Part shown: one piece after another, positions 1 through 12,830 of the stretch | Position numbering within the stretch: position 1 is the stretch's first letter | Layout of the letters: every line of letters begins with the position of its first letter | Origin: Candidatus Denitrolinea symbiosum | GTDB lineage: Bacteria > Chloroflexota > Anaerolineae > Anaerolineales > Villigracilaceae | Reading direction: 5' to 3' | Assembly: GCA_017312345.1 (NCBI GenBank) | Contig: BLAA01000001.1 | Coordinates: 1,922,001 to 1,986,000 of the forward strand | Length of the DNA stretch: 64,000 bases | Position numbers and translations under genes: made by a program | Notes under the pieces: generated by a model | Database searches by the model: none | Told to the model about the DNA's origin: nothing | The model's input: the letters and a program-made list of their open reading frames with translations, nothing else

Positions 1-32
1 TTCCCAATTGTGCATATATAAATGGAATGGTC

Positions 33-3000
33 GGTTCATCCCCACGTGTGTGGGGAACATATCGGCGTCGGCGCCCCGAATTCCTGGTCGTACGGTTCAT
101 CCCCACGTGTGTGGGGAACATTTCATGGTGACAGGCTCGAACTTGCTAACCTTCGGTTCATCCCCACGTGTGTGGGGAACATGCGTGGGCGATTGCCTGG
201 CCGATGGTGGCCGACCGGTTCATCCCCACGTGTGTGGGGAACATGTCATTGCGGCGCGGGCGGAGGGGAGCAGGTTGCGGTTCATCCCCACGTGTGTGGG
301 GAACATTCACTACAATTTCCCCGAACCTGCCGAGTTGCCGGTTCATCCCCACGTGTGCGGGGAACATGATTTTATGCGCTTCTCCGCTATGGAAAAGTAC
401 GGTTCATCCCCACGTGTGTGGGGAACATCAGATGATCCAGCGGCACCCACTCCCCCCACTGCGGTTCATCCCCACGTGTGTGGGGAACATGGGGTACAAG
501 CCTTTCACGCCGCGACGGACGCCGGTTCATCCCCACGTGTGTGGGGAACATGGGCTTGCCGGGGCAGACCCGACGAAGGTCGCCGGTTCATCCCCACGTG
601 TGTGGGGAACATGTCCAGCAAGCCAGGGACGCTGACGCGCCGAACCGGTTCATCCCCACGTGTGTGGGGAACATTCATTTGGCAAAAGTTTTTTGTGGCG
701 GCAAAGGCGGTTCATCCCCACGTGTGTGGGGAACATTTGCTGCCACGGTTCGAGCCGAATCAATTCCCCGGTTCATCCCCACGTGTGTGGGGAACATGAC
801 AGCGCCGCATCCAATGCCACCAAGACATTGACGGTTCATCCCCACGTGTGTGGGGAACATGGTTGTTCAGGCGGTACAGACGGGGGTACAAGCGGTTCAT
901 CCCCACGTGTGTGGGGAACATCTTCCGCCAGTCGGTCGGAAAGTTGTCGGTAACGGTTCATCCCCACGTGTGTGGGGAACATCCAGTAGTGTAACTGCTG
1001 GACGAATATCGCCTCGGTTCATCCCCACGTGTGTGGGGAACATTCAGCCATTCCTTTTCTTTTATGCGCCGCCTTGCGGTTCATCCCCACGTGTGTGGGG
1101 AACATGTCAGGCCTGCGCGAAACCGATCCGGGCGCGTTCGGTTCATCCCCACGTGTGTGGGGAACATCCCATATCTGCTCTGATTTTTTCTGCGTCCCGC
1201 GGTTCATCCCCACGTGTGTGGGGAACATTTCAACCCCGTCGCGGCCCCCGCGTTCCCGCCGCGGTTCATCCCCACGTGTGTGGGGAACATCACGGCGCGG
1301 ACACGCGTCACGCGCTGGACGGCCGGTTCATCCCCACGTGTGTGGGGAACATGCATTTCCCATTCATCCGCCGCCGCTTGGTGACGGTTCATCCCCACGT
1401 GTGTGGGGAACATTTGTTCCCGATTGTGCCGAGAGACAAAACGCCCCGGTTCATCCCCACGTGTGTGGGGAACATGTATTGCGTCATGGCGGCCTCCTAA
1501 AACGGGTAAGGTTCATCCCCACGTGTGTGGGGAACATGACCACACATTCGATCCGTCAGGCGCGGGCGGCGGTTCATCCCCACGTGTGTGGGGAACATGT
1601 ACTCGTAACTCCCGCCGTCTTTGTAGCGGACGGTTCATCCCCACGTGTGTGGGGAACATTAGTTTGTTAAATCCACTCTCGAGTTTCTGCAACGGTTCAT
1701 CCCCACGTGTGTGGGGAACATTCTTCAGCATGTCCGAGGAAACCGGCAAGACTCGGTTCATCCCCACGTGTGTGGGGAACATTAAGGCGGGTCGGTGACG
1801 ATTAGGTCAAACGCCGGTTCATCCCCACGTGTGTGGGGAACATTTGAGATTGCGTTTCCGTTGTTGGTGTTGGCGCGGTTCATCCCCACGTGTGTGGGGA
1901 ACATTGCTTTGTTGTACTTGGCTTCGGCTTTTGCAACGGTTCATCCCCACGTGTGTGGGGAACATCCCTGTGAAAAATCTCTTGTCTTGCTCGCCTGCTG
2001 GTTCATCCCCACGTGTGTGGGGAACATGGATTGGCGCAAACAAAACTTTCCAAGCGCGCTCCGGTTCATCCCCACGTGTGTGGGGAACATTCAACCCCGT
2101 CGCGGCCCCCGCGTTCCCGCCGCGGTTCATCCCCACGTGTGTGGGGAACATGCCGCCGGAGAAATTCGTTACTCGCAAACATGCGGTTCATCCCCACGTG
2201 TGTGGGGAACATGAAAGTTGACAAGCCGATTTATGATGCAGGTACGGTTCATCCCCACGTGTGTGGGGAACATGTGTTGAGGCTGATGAACGTGGTCCGC
2301 CCCTTCGGTTCATCCCCACGTGTGTGGGGAACATGAACTCCCGCGTCTCTTTGGTCGCGTCGCCCATCGGTTCATCCCCACGTGTGTGGGGAACATCTAT
2401 TTTCTGCTCCGCCCAAAACGGAAAATTATCGGTTCATCCCCACGTGTGTGGGGAACATACAATGAAGCGCTACGCGCCGAGAACACGGAACGGTTCATCC
2501 CCACGTGTGTGGGGAACATGACGCAAACACGTTGCGAATGTCGGCTTCCGTCGGTTCATCCCCACGTGTGTGGGGAACATATTGTATGGATCGTCCGCTG
2601 GACTTCCCGCGCCGGTTCATCCCCACGTGTGTGGGGAACATTCGCGGACGCGCATCCCTTTGGCCGCGATCACCGGTTCATCCCCACGTGTGTGGGGAAC
2701 ATGGCCCGCTTGAGGTCCGAGGCGGGGCGTTCGGCGGTTCATCCCCACGTGTGTGGGGAACATTCCTTCACGAACTCATTCGCCTTGATCATCTTCGGTT
2801 CATCCCCACGTGTGTGGGGAACATGCACACGGAGGTATTTCATGAACGAAGGATGGCGGTTCATCCCCACGTGTGTGGGGAACATGATGACTTCAGCGGT
2901 CCCAGGCCATTCGCCAGCGGTTCATCCCCACGTGTGTGGGGAACATGTCTGTCCAGGTTGAAGTACCTCGATCACAGGCGGTTCATCCCCACGTGTGTGG

Positions 3001-6000
3001 GGAACATGCTGAACCTCCGCATCGAAGAGTTCCATCTCTCGGTTCATCCCCACGTGTGTGGGGAACATGTGGAAGGAGGTCGAGAATGCCAGCGTATAAC
3101 GGTTCATCCCCACGTGTGTGGGGAACATGTGATCGCCGAGGACGCCGCGGCGGGCATGGACGGTTCATCCCCACGTGTGTGGGGAACATGATCGTGCCAC
3201 AGGCTGGCATAGACCAGCACCGTCGGTTCATCCCCACGTGTGTGGGGAACATTTACCCTTCAACCTCCAGCCTGCGGCGTACCTCGGTTCATCCCCACGT
3301 GTGTGGGGAACATTTGATGTTTTCCACCGCAGTGTTGAACCATAGCGGTTCATCCCCACGTGTGTGGGGAACATTCCGCCATACGCTCGATCAGATAAGC
3401 CGATGACGGTTCATCCCCACGTGTGTGGGGAACATGCGGTGCGCGCTCCGCCGCCCGATGTAGCGGCCGGTTCATCCCCACGTGTGTGGGGAACATGAGA
3501 GCGGCCATCTTCTCTACGCGGCGAATGTCGGTTCATCCCCACGTGTGTGGGGAACATTCACTACACGGAGTAGTGAGGAGGTTTGAATGGCGGTTCATCC
3601 CCACGTGTGTGGGGAACATTTTGATCCCTAGTCCCCCGAACGAACGTTCTAACGGTTCATCCCCACGTGTGTGGGGAACATGCCGTGGCGGTCTACGCGC
3701 TGGCGTGCGCTGGCGGTTCATCCCCACGTGTGTGGGGAACATTTCGTTGTCGCCGATGTATTCAAATCCTGCGGCGGTTCATCCCCACGTGTGTGGGGAA
3801 CATACAACCAGCCCCACTGCCGCCCGGTCGCGTAGGCGGTTCATCCCCACGTGTGTGGGGAACATGCAGCCGAACCGGCCTGGTGCATGGACGCCGATCG
3901 GTTCATCCCCACGTGTGTGGGGAACATATACTCATATCGCTCTCCTCTCTGCTCTCTGCCGGTTCATCCCCACGTGTGTGGGGAACATTCATTGAGTGAT
4001 TGGTGATGACCTTGCCGATTACGGTTCATCCCCACGTGTGTGGGGAACATGAAACGTCGAGCAGTTCTTTGGCGCCGCCCTTCGGTTCATCCCCACGTGT
4101 GTGGGGAACATGCCCGACGACGCGCAGTTCCTGACCACGCGCGCGGTTCATCCCCACGTGTGTGGGGAACATAGAGGGCGGAGGCGGTGGGGGAGTTTTG
4201 CAGCCGGTTCATCCCCACGTGTGTGGGGAACATGAAAAGCAGACGGGCCGCCGAGATGAACTCTGCACGGTTCATCCCCACGTGTGTGGGGAACATGCCA
4301 GCCATGCGCAGATCGCCAGCACAGTGGACGGTTCATCCCCACGTGTGTGGGGAACATGCGCCAGCTGCCACGCGACGCGGAGACGCGGCACGGTTCATCC
4401 CCACGTGTGTGGGGAACATAGCGGCCAACGACGCGGTAGGCGCGGCCCCAACGGTTCATCCCCACGTGTGTGGGGAACATATGAGCCAGTATGAGCGGGA
4501 CCTGCCCGACCGCGGTTCATCCCCACGTGTGTGGGGAACATGTCGGCGCAGCGGGAGAAGTTGTTGTTGGATACGGTTCATCCCCACGTGTGTGGGGAAC
4601 ATGAGCTCCCCGTCCACGAAGCGCAGCGCGTAATCCGGTTCATCCCCACGTGTGTGGGGAACATGAGGTGGACGACCTGTTGGATGGCGGCATCGGCGGT
4701 TCATCCCCACGTGTGTGGGGAACATTCGCAACGTTGCGAATCGAAAAGGGAAGGGAACGGTTCATCCCCACGTGTGTGGGGAACATTCAAACAGGCTGGA
4801 TCAATGGATCGTACGGTTCGGTTCATCCCCACGTGTGTGGGGAACATACTGCGTAGGCTGGTTGTGGCAGAGAACATCGCGGTTCATCCCCACGTGTGTG
4901 GGGAACATTCGTAGCGCATCCGACTTGTGATCGGCAAGAACGGTTCATCCCCACGTGTGTGGGGAACATGCTATGCTGTCAGACGAAGCGACCGCTAATC
5001 CCGGTTCATCCCCACGTGTGTGGGGAACATGTGGAAGTCAATAGAGTCGTCGGCGTGGATGTACGGTTCATCCCCACGTGTGTGGGGAACATGACGTGGT
5101 ATCTGCCGCCGAAGAACGAGAATACGGTTCATCCCCACGTGTGTGGGGAACATCCGCGGGCGGCTTCCCTCCCGCGTCACGGATCGCCGGTTCATCCCCA
5201 CGTGTGTGGGGAACATGTCCAGCGGCCAACGCGGTAGGCGCGGCCCCAACGGTTCATCCCCACGTGTGTGGGGAACATTCAATTCCGCCGCCATTTGCAA
5301 CTGTGCTTTGCGCGGTTCATCCCCACGTGTGTGGGGAACATGTAAGGTGTTCGACGGCGGGCAGTTGGCGCGGCGGTTCATCCCCACGTGTGTGGGGAAC
5401 ATACGCCGAACTTCCAACTGCTCATCCCCCCTGTCGGTTCATCCCCACGTGTGTGGGGAACATTCCGCCCGCGGCCAGCGTTGTCGCCATCTTTGCGGTT
5501 CATCCCCACGTGTGTGGGGAACATGCCGCCGCCTCGTCGGTGATGCCAGTCTCTTTCGGTTCATCCCCACGTGTGTGGGGAACATCCTTTGCGGAGATTG
5601 AGAGAGACCTGCAGCATCGGTTCATCCCCACGTGTGTGGGGAACATTAAAAGCGCTTCCGCTTTTCTTTTTTGGGTTTCGGTTCATCCCCACGTGTGTGG
5701 GGAACATGCACCAGTTCTGGACGAAATACCGATCCAGACCCGGTTCATCCCCACGTGTGTGGGGAACATGTCGCCTGCCGCGTGGGTGTGCGACAACGCC
5801 GCGGTTCATCCCCACGTGTGTGGGGAACATCAGTTGGAGACGTATCTGAAGAAACACCCTGCCGGTTCATCCCCACGTGTGTGGGGAACATGTTCCAGAC
5901 TCTTGACGCGCAGGTGAAATTGTGCGGTTCATCCCCACGTGTGTGGGGAACATTGATCGCATTTGCCAGCCACTCCATCTCCTGCTCGGTTCATCCCCAC

Positions 6001-9000
6001 GTGTGTGGGGAACATGCAAGAGAGTCACCATCGTGTCAATGGCGGGATTCGGTTCATCCCCACGTGTGTGGGGAACATGCGGCGGCGGAGGTGGCAGGAT
6101 CACGCTCGGACGGTTCATCCCCACGTGTGTGGGGAACATTAGACCTGTTGCCCGCCGATGGGCGATGGGTGCGGTTCATCCCCACGTGTGTGGGGAACAT
6201 GAGGAGATACGCATTTCAGTGATCGGGTATCCCGGTTCATCCCCACGTGTGTGGGGAACATGCCACTGGCAGCCCGCCGATTGCGGCGCTCAACGGTTCA
6301 TCCCCACGTGTGTGGGGAACATGCACGCTCCCTTGCAAACGAGTTTTCTTCAAACCCGGTTCATCCCCACGTGTGTGGGGAACATGAAGTTAGTGAACAC
6401 ATCGTAGAAGCCGAAGCCCGGTTCATCCCCACGTGTGTGGGGAACATGAAGCCGGCAGACCACACGCCAGCAGTCCCATCGGTTCATCCCCACGTGTGTG
6501 GGGAACATGCCTTCCACGTAATAGACCGTCGCGTACCCATGCGGTTCATCCCCACGTGTGTGGGGAACATTGTGACGCCGCCCAGCGCGGAGAGCGATAC
6601 GACGGTTCATCCCCACGTGTGTGGGGAACATTAAAGGCTCACCTTTTTTGGTCTGCCTGTCGCCCGGTTCATCCCCACGTGTGTGGGGAACATTTTCTCC
6701 ATCCGTCCACCAACACATCTGCATTTCGGTTCATCCCCACGTGTGTGGGGAACATTTACCCGATTTGCTCTCTGCGTGTCGAAATGCACGGTTCATCCCC
6801 ACGTGTGTGGGGAACATCGCTACCCGACTTCCTAACAACGCCGCGCCGACGGTTCATCCCCACGTGTGTGGGGAACATTCCGCTTGTCTCTCGTTCATTG
6901 CTTCGCCTCCACGGTTCATCCCCACGTGTGTGGGGAACATGTAGGAAGGCGTTTTTATTTTCTCATCAAGCCACGGTTCATCCCCACGTGTGTGGGGAAC
7001 ATGCGGATATTTCATTCCCACCGCACTCCTCCGCCGGTTCATCCCCACGTGTGTGGGGAACATGCATCCCATACGCGGCGGGCGAAATCAAGCGTCGGTT
7101 CATCCCCACGTGTGTGGGGAACATTATCTCGGAGGAAAGAAGCATCGCGGTATGGGCGGTTCATCCCCACGTGTGTGGGGAACATGAGTTTGTACCAAAC
7201 ATGCTCGGCTGTAATGTCGGTTCATCCCCACGTGTGTGGGGAACATTCGGCCCAATGCACGATATACGGCCTCGCGGCCGGTTCATCCCCACGTGTGTGG
7301 GGAACATAATTGTTTTTCGGCGTCGCTTCCCGCTTCCGCCGGTTCATCCCCACGTGTGTGGGGAACATTTTGTCCGACGCGTCGGACGCGTCCACCCTGT
7401 CGGTTCATCCCCACGTGTGTGGGGAACATACCGTTCTTGAACCAACGCCAGGCGAAGGTAATCGGTTCATCCCCACGTGTGTGGGGAACATTAACCTTTG
7501 TCCCGACGCGGTTGTACCCGACCTCGGTTCATCCCCACGTGTGTGGGGAACATTTGGGTGGACGCATTGTTGGGCGTACTTTCAGCCGGTTCATCCCCAC
7601 GTGTGTGGGGAACATACTGCCGTCACCCCATGACCGCTTTTGACAAACGGTTCATCCCCACGTGTGTGGGGAACATGGCTGCGATGGAGCCGGTCACCAT
7701 GAACCCGTCGGTTCATCCCCACGTGTGTGGGGAACATGTTGGTACGCTCGTCGTCGCGATGGTCGGCCACGGTTCATCCCCACGTGTGTGGGGAACATGA
7801 GATATTCGAGCCGATCTGGAAGAAATAATGCGGTTCATCCCCACGTGTGTGGGGAACATGAACATTCGCTCCCGCTTGCCAGACAATCGTAACCGGTTCA
7901 TCCCCACGTGTGTGGGGAACATGCCATCGGTGTGATGATCTGGGGTACGTGAGGCGGTTCATCCCCACGTGTGTGGGGAACATGGGCAGTAGGTTATACT
8001 GACAACCCGAAGGACGCGGTTCATCCCCACGTGTGTGGGGAACATGCGGGCGTGAGCGTGTGGGATGCGGGACAGGGAAAGGTTCATCCCCACGTGTGTG
8101 GGGAACATGAAGCCCTGAAATTAGTCGGGGCTGATAAGCATCGGTTCATCCCCACGTGTGTGGGGAACATGACCCGCTTTTATCTTTCGGTGTGACAAAC
8201 ATCGGTTCATCCCCACGTGTGTGGGGAACATGATGCACTCGATCCCAATCTGATTCGCCGTCACGGTTCATCCCCACGTGTGTGGGGAACATCAAAAAAG
8301 GTGAGCCTTTACCAGTATGTCGTGCGGTTCATCCCCACGTGTGTGGGGAACATACGAATGGAAACGGGCGATGAGACGGATGACGCGGTTCATCCCCACG
8401 TGTGTGGGGAACATACGACATGCCCTTATTTTCAGCGGACGCTCAACGGTTCATCCCCACGTGTGTGGGGAACATTTCCGCGGGCTGCGACCCGAGCAAC
8501 GCGAAAATCGGTTCATCCCCACGTGTGTGGGGAACATGCGCGCAACACAGCCCGCCCAGGCACTTTGAACGGTTCATCCCCACGTGTGTGGGGAACATGC
8601 CTCTACCAGCACCGCGCTCCACAAAAGAACCGGTTCATCCCCACGTGTGTGGGGAACATTTTAATGACGCCGTACTCGTAACTCCCGCCGTCGGTTCATC
8701 CCCACGTGTGTGGGGAACATAGATCCCAAATCTCATCTGGAGCGTTCTTCAACGGTTCATCCCCACGTGTGTGGGGAACATGCTCCCATGCAACGACGCG
8801 CTTCGGCGCCACATCCGGTTCATCCCCACGTGTGTGGGGAACATTAGCGCACAGGCGGACGCTACGGCGTCAACCGCCGGTTCATCCCCACGTGTGTGGG
8901 GAACATGCATTGCCATAGCGCCGCGCCCGGACAGGGACACGGTTCATCCCCACGTGTGTGGGGAACATGTTGACCCACCCCGTCAGCAGGCCGAAGCGAA

Positions 9001-12000
9001 CGGTTCATCCCCACGTGTGTGGGGAACATCATCGGCGGGTAATCCACACGTTGGGCGTATACGGTTCATCCCCACGTGTGTGGGGAACATTCCGATAACG
9101 ACATTCGGCATGTTTTTCCCCTCGGTTCATCCCCACGTGTGTGGGGAACATATCGCATGTGTTGAAAAGTGGGAGTTGTCCGGCGGTTCATCCCCACGTG
9201 TGTGGGGAACATTTGAAGGACATCCCGAATCATAAATTCGAGATGCGGTTCATCCCCACGTGTGTGGGGAACATGCGAACAGTTGGTTGTGTCCGGCCAG
9301 GAAATCCGGTTCATCCCCACGTGTGTGGGGAACATGTGGGATGCGGGACAGGGAAACTTTTTGCCTGCTGGTTCATCCCCACGTGTGTGGGGAACATGCA
9401 ATTGTCCTACCATGAGGAGAAAGCCCGTAGACGGTTCATCCCCACGTGTGTGGGGAACATGGGGGTACAAGCCTTCCACGCCGCGACGGACGCGGTTCAT
9501 CCCCACGTGTGTGGGGAACATATGGCTCTCGTGAGCGGGCCATACTGACCCGACGGTTCATCCCCACGTGTGTGGGGAACATTTTGTCCGACGCGTCGGA
9601 TGCGTCCGCCTGCCCCGCCGGTTCATCCCCACGTGTGTGGGGAACATACAGTGCTTTTCGGTCGCTCCGAGTTTCCAAACGGTTCATCCCCACGTGTGTG
9701 GGGAACATGAAGAGGCCAGTGCGGGCGCGGAGGACACACCCGGTTCATCCCCACGTGTGTGGGGAACATCCTCCCGATACTCAAGGAGGAAACGCTTCGC
9801 GCGGTTCATCCCCACGTGTGTGGGGAACATTTTATGCGCGCGCAACTTTTGGAACAGCGCGGGCGGTTCATCCCCACGTGTGTGGGGAACATTCCGAGAC
9901 GGTCTGCGCGATTCCTTCCTCCTCCGCGGTTCATCCCCACGTGTGTGGGGAACATGACGGTTACGCTTGGAATAAAGGCGACCTCGGTTCATCCCCACGT
10001 GTGTGGGGAACATTCCAGATCGCTCATCCCTGGTAACTCCTGGCTTCGGTTCATCCCCACGTGTGTGGGGAACATCCGTATCGGCGGCGGTCGCGGCAGC
10101 CGCAGCCACGGTTCATCCCCACGTGTGTGGGGAACATATCCGTTGCCAGAATGGGTAAAGCCTGATCTGCGGTTCATCCCCACGTGTGTGGGGAACATTC
10201 TCGCGTCCATCCTTAACCTTCCGCCCGCCTCCGGTTCATCCCCACGTGTGTGGGGAACATTCTGGATGGCCGCGTTCAGGTAATCGCCGCGCTCCGGTTC
10301 ATCCCCACGTGTGTGGGGAACATGTATCCCATCGCAATCGACGCGGGGTCGGTCAACCGGTTCATCCCCACGTGTGTGGGGAACATGCAGGTATGACAGG
10401 CACGGTAATCGCAGGCAACGGTTCATCCCCACGTGTGTGGGGAACATCCAGGCTCGAGCCTTTCGGGTCGGGGCTGTCGGTCGGTTCATCCCCACGTGTG
10501 TGGGGAACATGTTTTCGCCTGTCCTGGTGTCGCCTGTGGTTTTCGGTTCATCCCCACGTGTGTGGGGAACATGAAGATGAAGGCGAAGCGTGCGGAACAG
10601 ATGGCGGTTCATCCCCACGTGTGTGGGGAACATCCCCAGCGCCGGGTCTCCGCTTTCCGCGTTCGCGGTTCATCCCCACGTGTGTGGGGAACATCCGCAG
10701 AGCGCGAAGGACAGCGTCGAGCGATTCGGTTCATCCCCACGTGTGTGGGGAACATTTTGCGCTTGCGCGGCTTGGCCACGGGCGCATCGGTTCATCCCCA
10801 CGTGTGTGGGGAACATGATGGTTGCCTTTACCAGTGCCTTGCTGTCCCGCGGTTCATCCCCACGTGTGTGGGGAACATGCCGTCTCGAGCACATCCCACA
10901 TCTCTCGACTCGGTTCATCCCCACGTGTGTGGGGAACATTCGAGAACATCGGCTGGTTGTCGTAAAAATCAACGGTTCATCCCCACGTGTGTGGGGAACA
11001 TTTGCCCAGGAAGGCGCGAGCCATCTCGATCATCGGTTCATCCCCACGTGTGTGGGGAACATTCTGCGTTTTTCGTCTCGCGCGCGTCCTCCCCCGGTTC
11101 ATCCCCACGTGTGTGGGGAACATTTGTGACGCCGCCCAGCGCGGAGAGCGAGACGGCGGTTCATCCCCACGTGTGTGGGGAACATTTTACTTCTGTTCGC
11201 ATCTCGGCTCCTTCCAGCGGTTCATCCCCACGTGTGTGGGGAACATGTAGGTGTAACCCTGCTCATCCTCGGGCACCCACGGTTCATCCCCACGTGTGTG
11301 GGGAACATGCAGGGCGTGGTGGTGTGGAATGACGATCCCGACGGTTCATCCCCACGTGTGTGGGGAACATGGGGTGTAGAACCTCCTTCTCTTTCTTTGT
11401 AGGCGGTTCATCCCCACGTGTGTGGGGAACATCTGCTTTCTGCTCACCGCTCTCATGCCTTCTCCGGTTCATCCCCACGTGTGTGGGGAACATGTACGCG
11501 AAAAGGGCGAGATTATGAAAACCACACGGTTCATCCCCACGTGTGTGGGGAACATGCTGCCGAGCCGGCCTGGTGCATGGACGCCGATCGGTTCATCCCC
11601 ACGTGTGTGGGGAACATATTGCCCAGGAAAGCGCGAGCCATCTCGAGCATCGGTTCATCCCCACGTGTGTGGGGAACATTTCAGTTTCCTTGACCTGATC
11701 TGGCGACATCTCGGTTCATCCCCACGTGTGTGGGGAACATTCGACCTGGGCTTTGAAAGGTTATGATGCCCCGCGGTTCATCCCCACGTGTGTGGGGAAC
11801 ATTCCGCTTGCTCGAACAACTGCAATGCCAGCGACGGTTCATCCCCACGTGTGTGGGGAACATTCCCAGACCGCTGACAATTGCCTGGTGGATGCGCGGT
11901 TCATCCCCACGTGTGTGGGGAACATCTGTTCCTCCATTTCCGCAGCGTCATCGATGCCGGTTCATCCCCACGTGTGTGGGGAACATGGGTGATCTGTTCC

Positions 12001-12787
12001 ACAAGGATGTGCCTGTATCGGTTCATCCCCACGTGTGTGGGGAACATTTGTTTTTCGGCGTCGCTTCCCGCTTGCACCTTCGGTTCATCCCCACGTGTGT
12101 GGGGAACATTGTTTGCTGTAGACCTTCGGGCCTCCCGTCGCCGGTTCATCCCCACGTGTGTGGGGAACATGGGGCAAGCAGGCGGAAGCGTGTCATCGGT
12201 ATCGGTTCATCCCCACGTGTGTGGGGAACATGGCGAGGCGCGCAGATACAGGCCAATGTCTGCCGGTTCATCCCCACGTGTGTGGGGAACATTTCTGGCA
12301 GGCCTCCCACATGCGCGGCAAATACGGTTCATCCCCACGTGTGTGGGGAACATTCAACATGATGCGCCGCCGTGACTGGCTGTATGCGGTTCATCCCCAC
12401 GTGTGTGGGGAACATGAAATCCGCCTCCACCACCATCGGGCGGTTCTTCGGTTCATCCCCACGTGTGTGGGGAACATTATTGGCATGGCGCGCATCCGCA
12501 AGACGCCCACGGTTCATCCCCACGTGTGTGGGGAACATTCTGGCATCTCGTCATTCCGCATGATGACATCAACGGTTCATCCCCACGTGTGTGGGGAACA
12601 TGCACACAATGCGGCGCTGGCCACCACGCAGGGCGGTTCATCCCCACGTGTGTGGGGAACATTCTGCTCAATGGGCATGCCTTGACCTTCGCAGCGCGGT
12701 TCATCCCCACGTGTGTGGGGAACATTCGCGGTCAACCAACCAATCTTCGTCAAGATTACGGTTCATCCCCACGTGTGTGGGGAACAT
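33..12787 (-). CRISPR. Giant type I-E CRISPR array, at least 208 repeats
   Basis: Hand count gives 208 repeats and 207 spacers. On the plus strand each unit has the core CCCCACGTGTGTGGGG flanked by GGTTCAT and AACAT (28 nt), preceded nearly always by C, making 29 nt as usual for type I-E. The adjacent cas genes and the leader at the high-coordinate end show it is transcribed on the minus strand, with newest spacers near 12.7 kb and oldest at the left edge. Spacing between repeat starts averages about 61.5 nt; distances between repeat cores are mostly 33-34 nt, with extremes of 30 (9956-9985) and 37 (9583-9619). I saw only one base change in a repeat (T to C at 340-367). The leftmost repeat is perfect and 32 nt precede it, so the array probably continues outside the window. 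Forward and reverse open frames through the array are artefacts of the stop-free repeat. Confidence 0.99.
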
Positions 12788-12830
12788 ACTAAATTTTGGT
12801 CTAAAACTAAATTTTACGGCTTTTCGTCCA
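12788..12830 (-). promoter_or_regulatory. Very short CRISPR leader next to cas2
   Basis: Only 26 nt separate the cas2 stop codon from the first repeat. This AT-rich strip contains the 10-mer ACTAAATTTT (plus strand) twice, at 12788-12797 and 12806-12815, with an 18-nt period; the first copy abuts the repeat and the second overlaps the cas2 stop codon. A possible -10 (TAAAAT on the minus strand, 12816-12811) also overlaps the stop. Position and composition support a leader; promoter assignment and the role of the direct repeat as an adaptation anchor are inference. Confidence 0.65.

Noticed and set aside
1..32. Possible array end (trailer) at the left edge
   Set aside because: The adjacent repeat is perfect and 32 nt is exactly spacer-sized, so an end cannot be claimed from this window.
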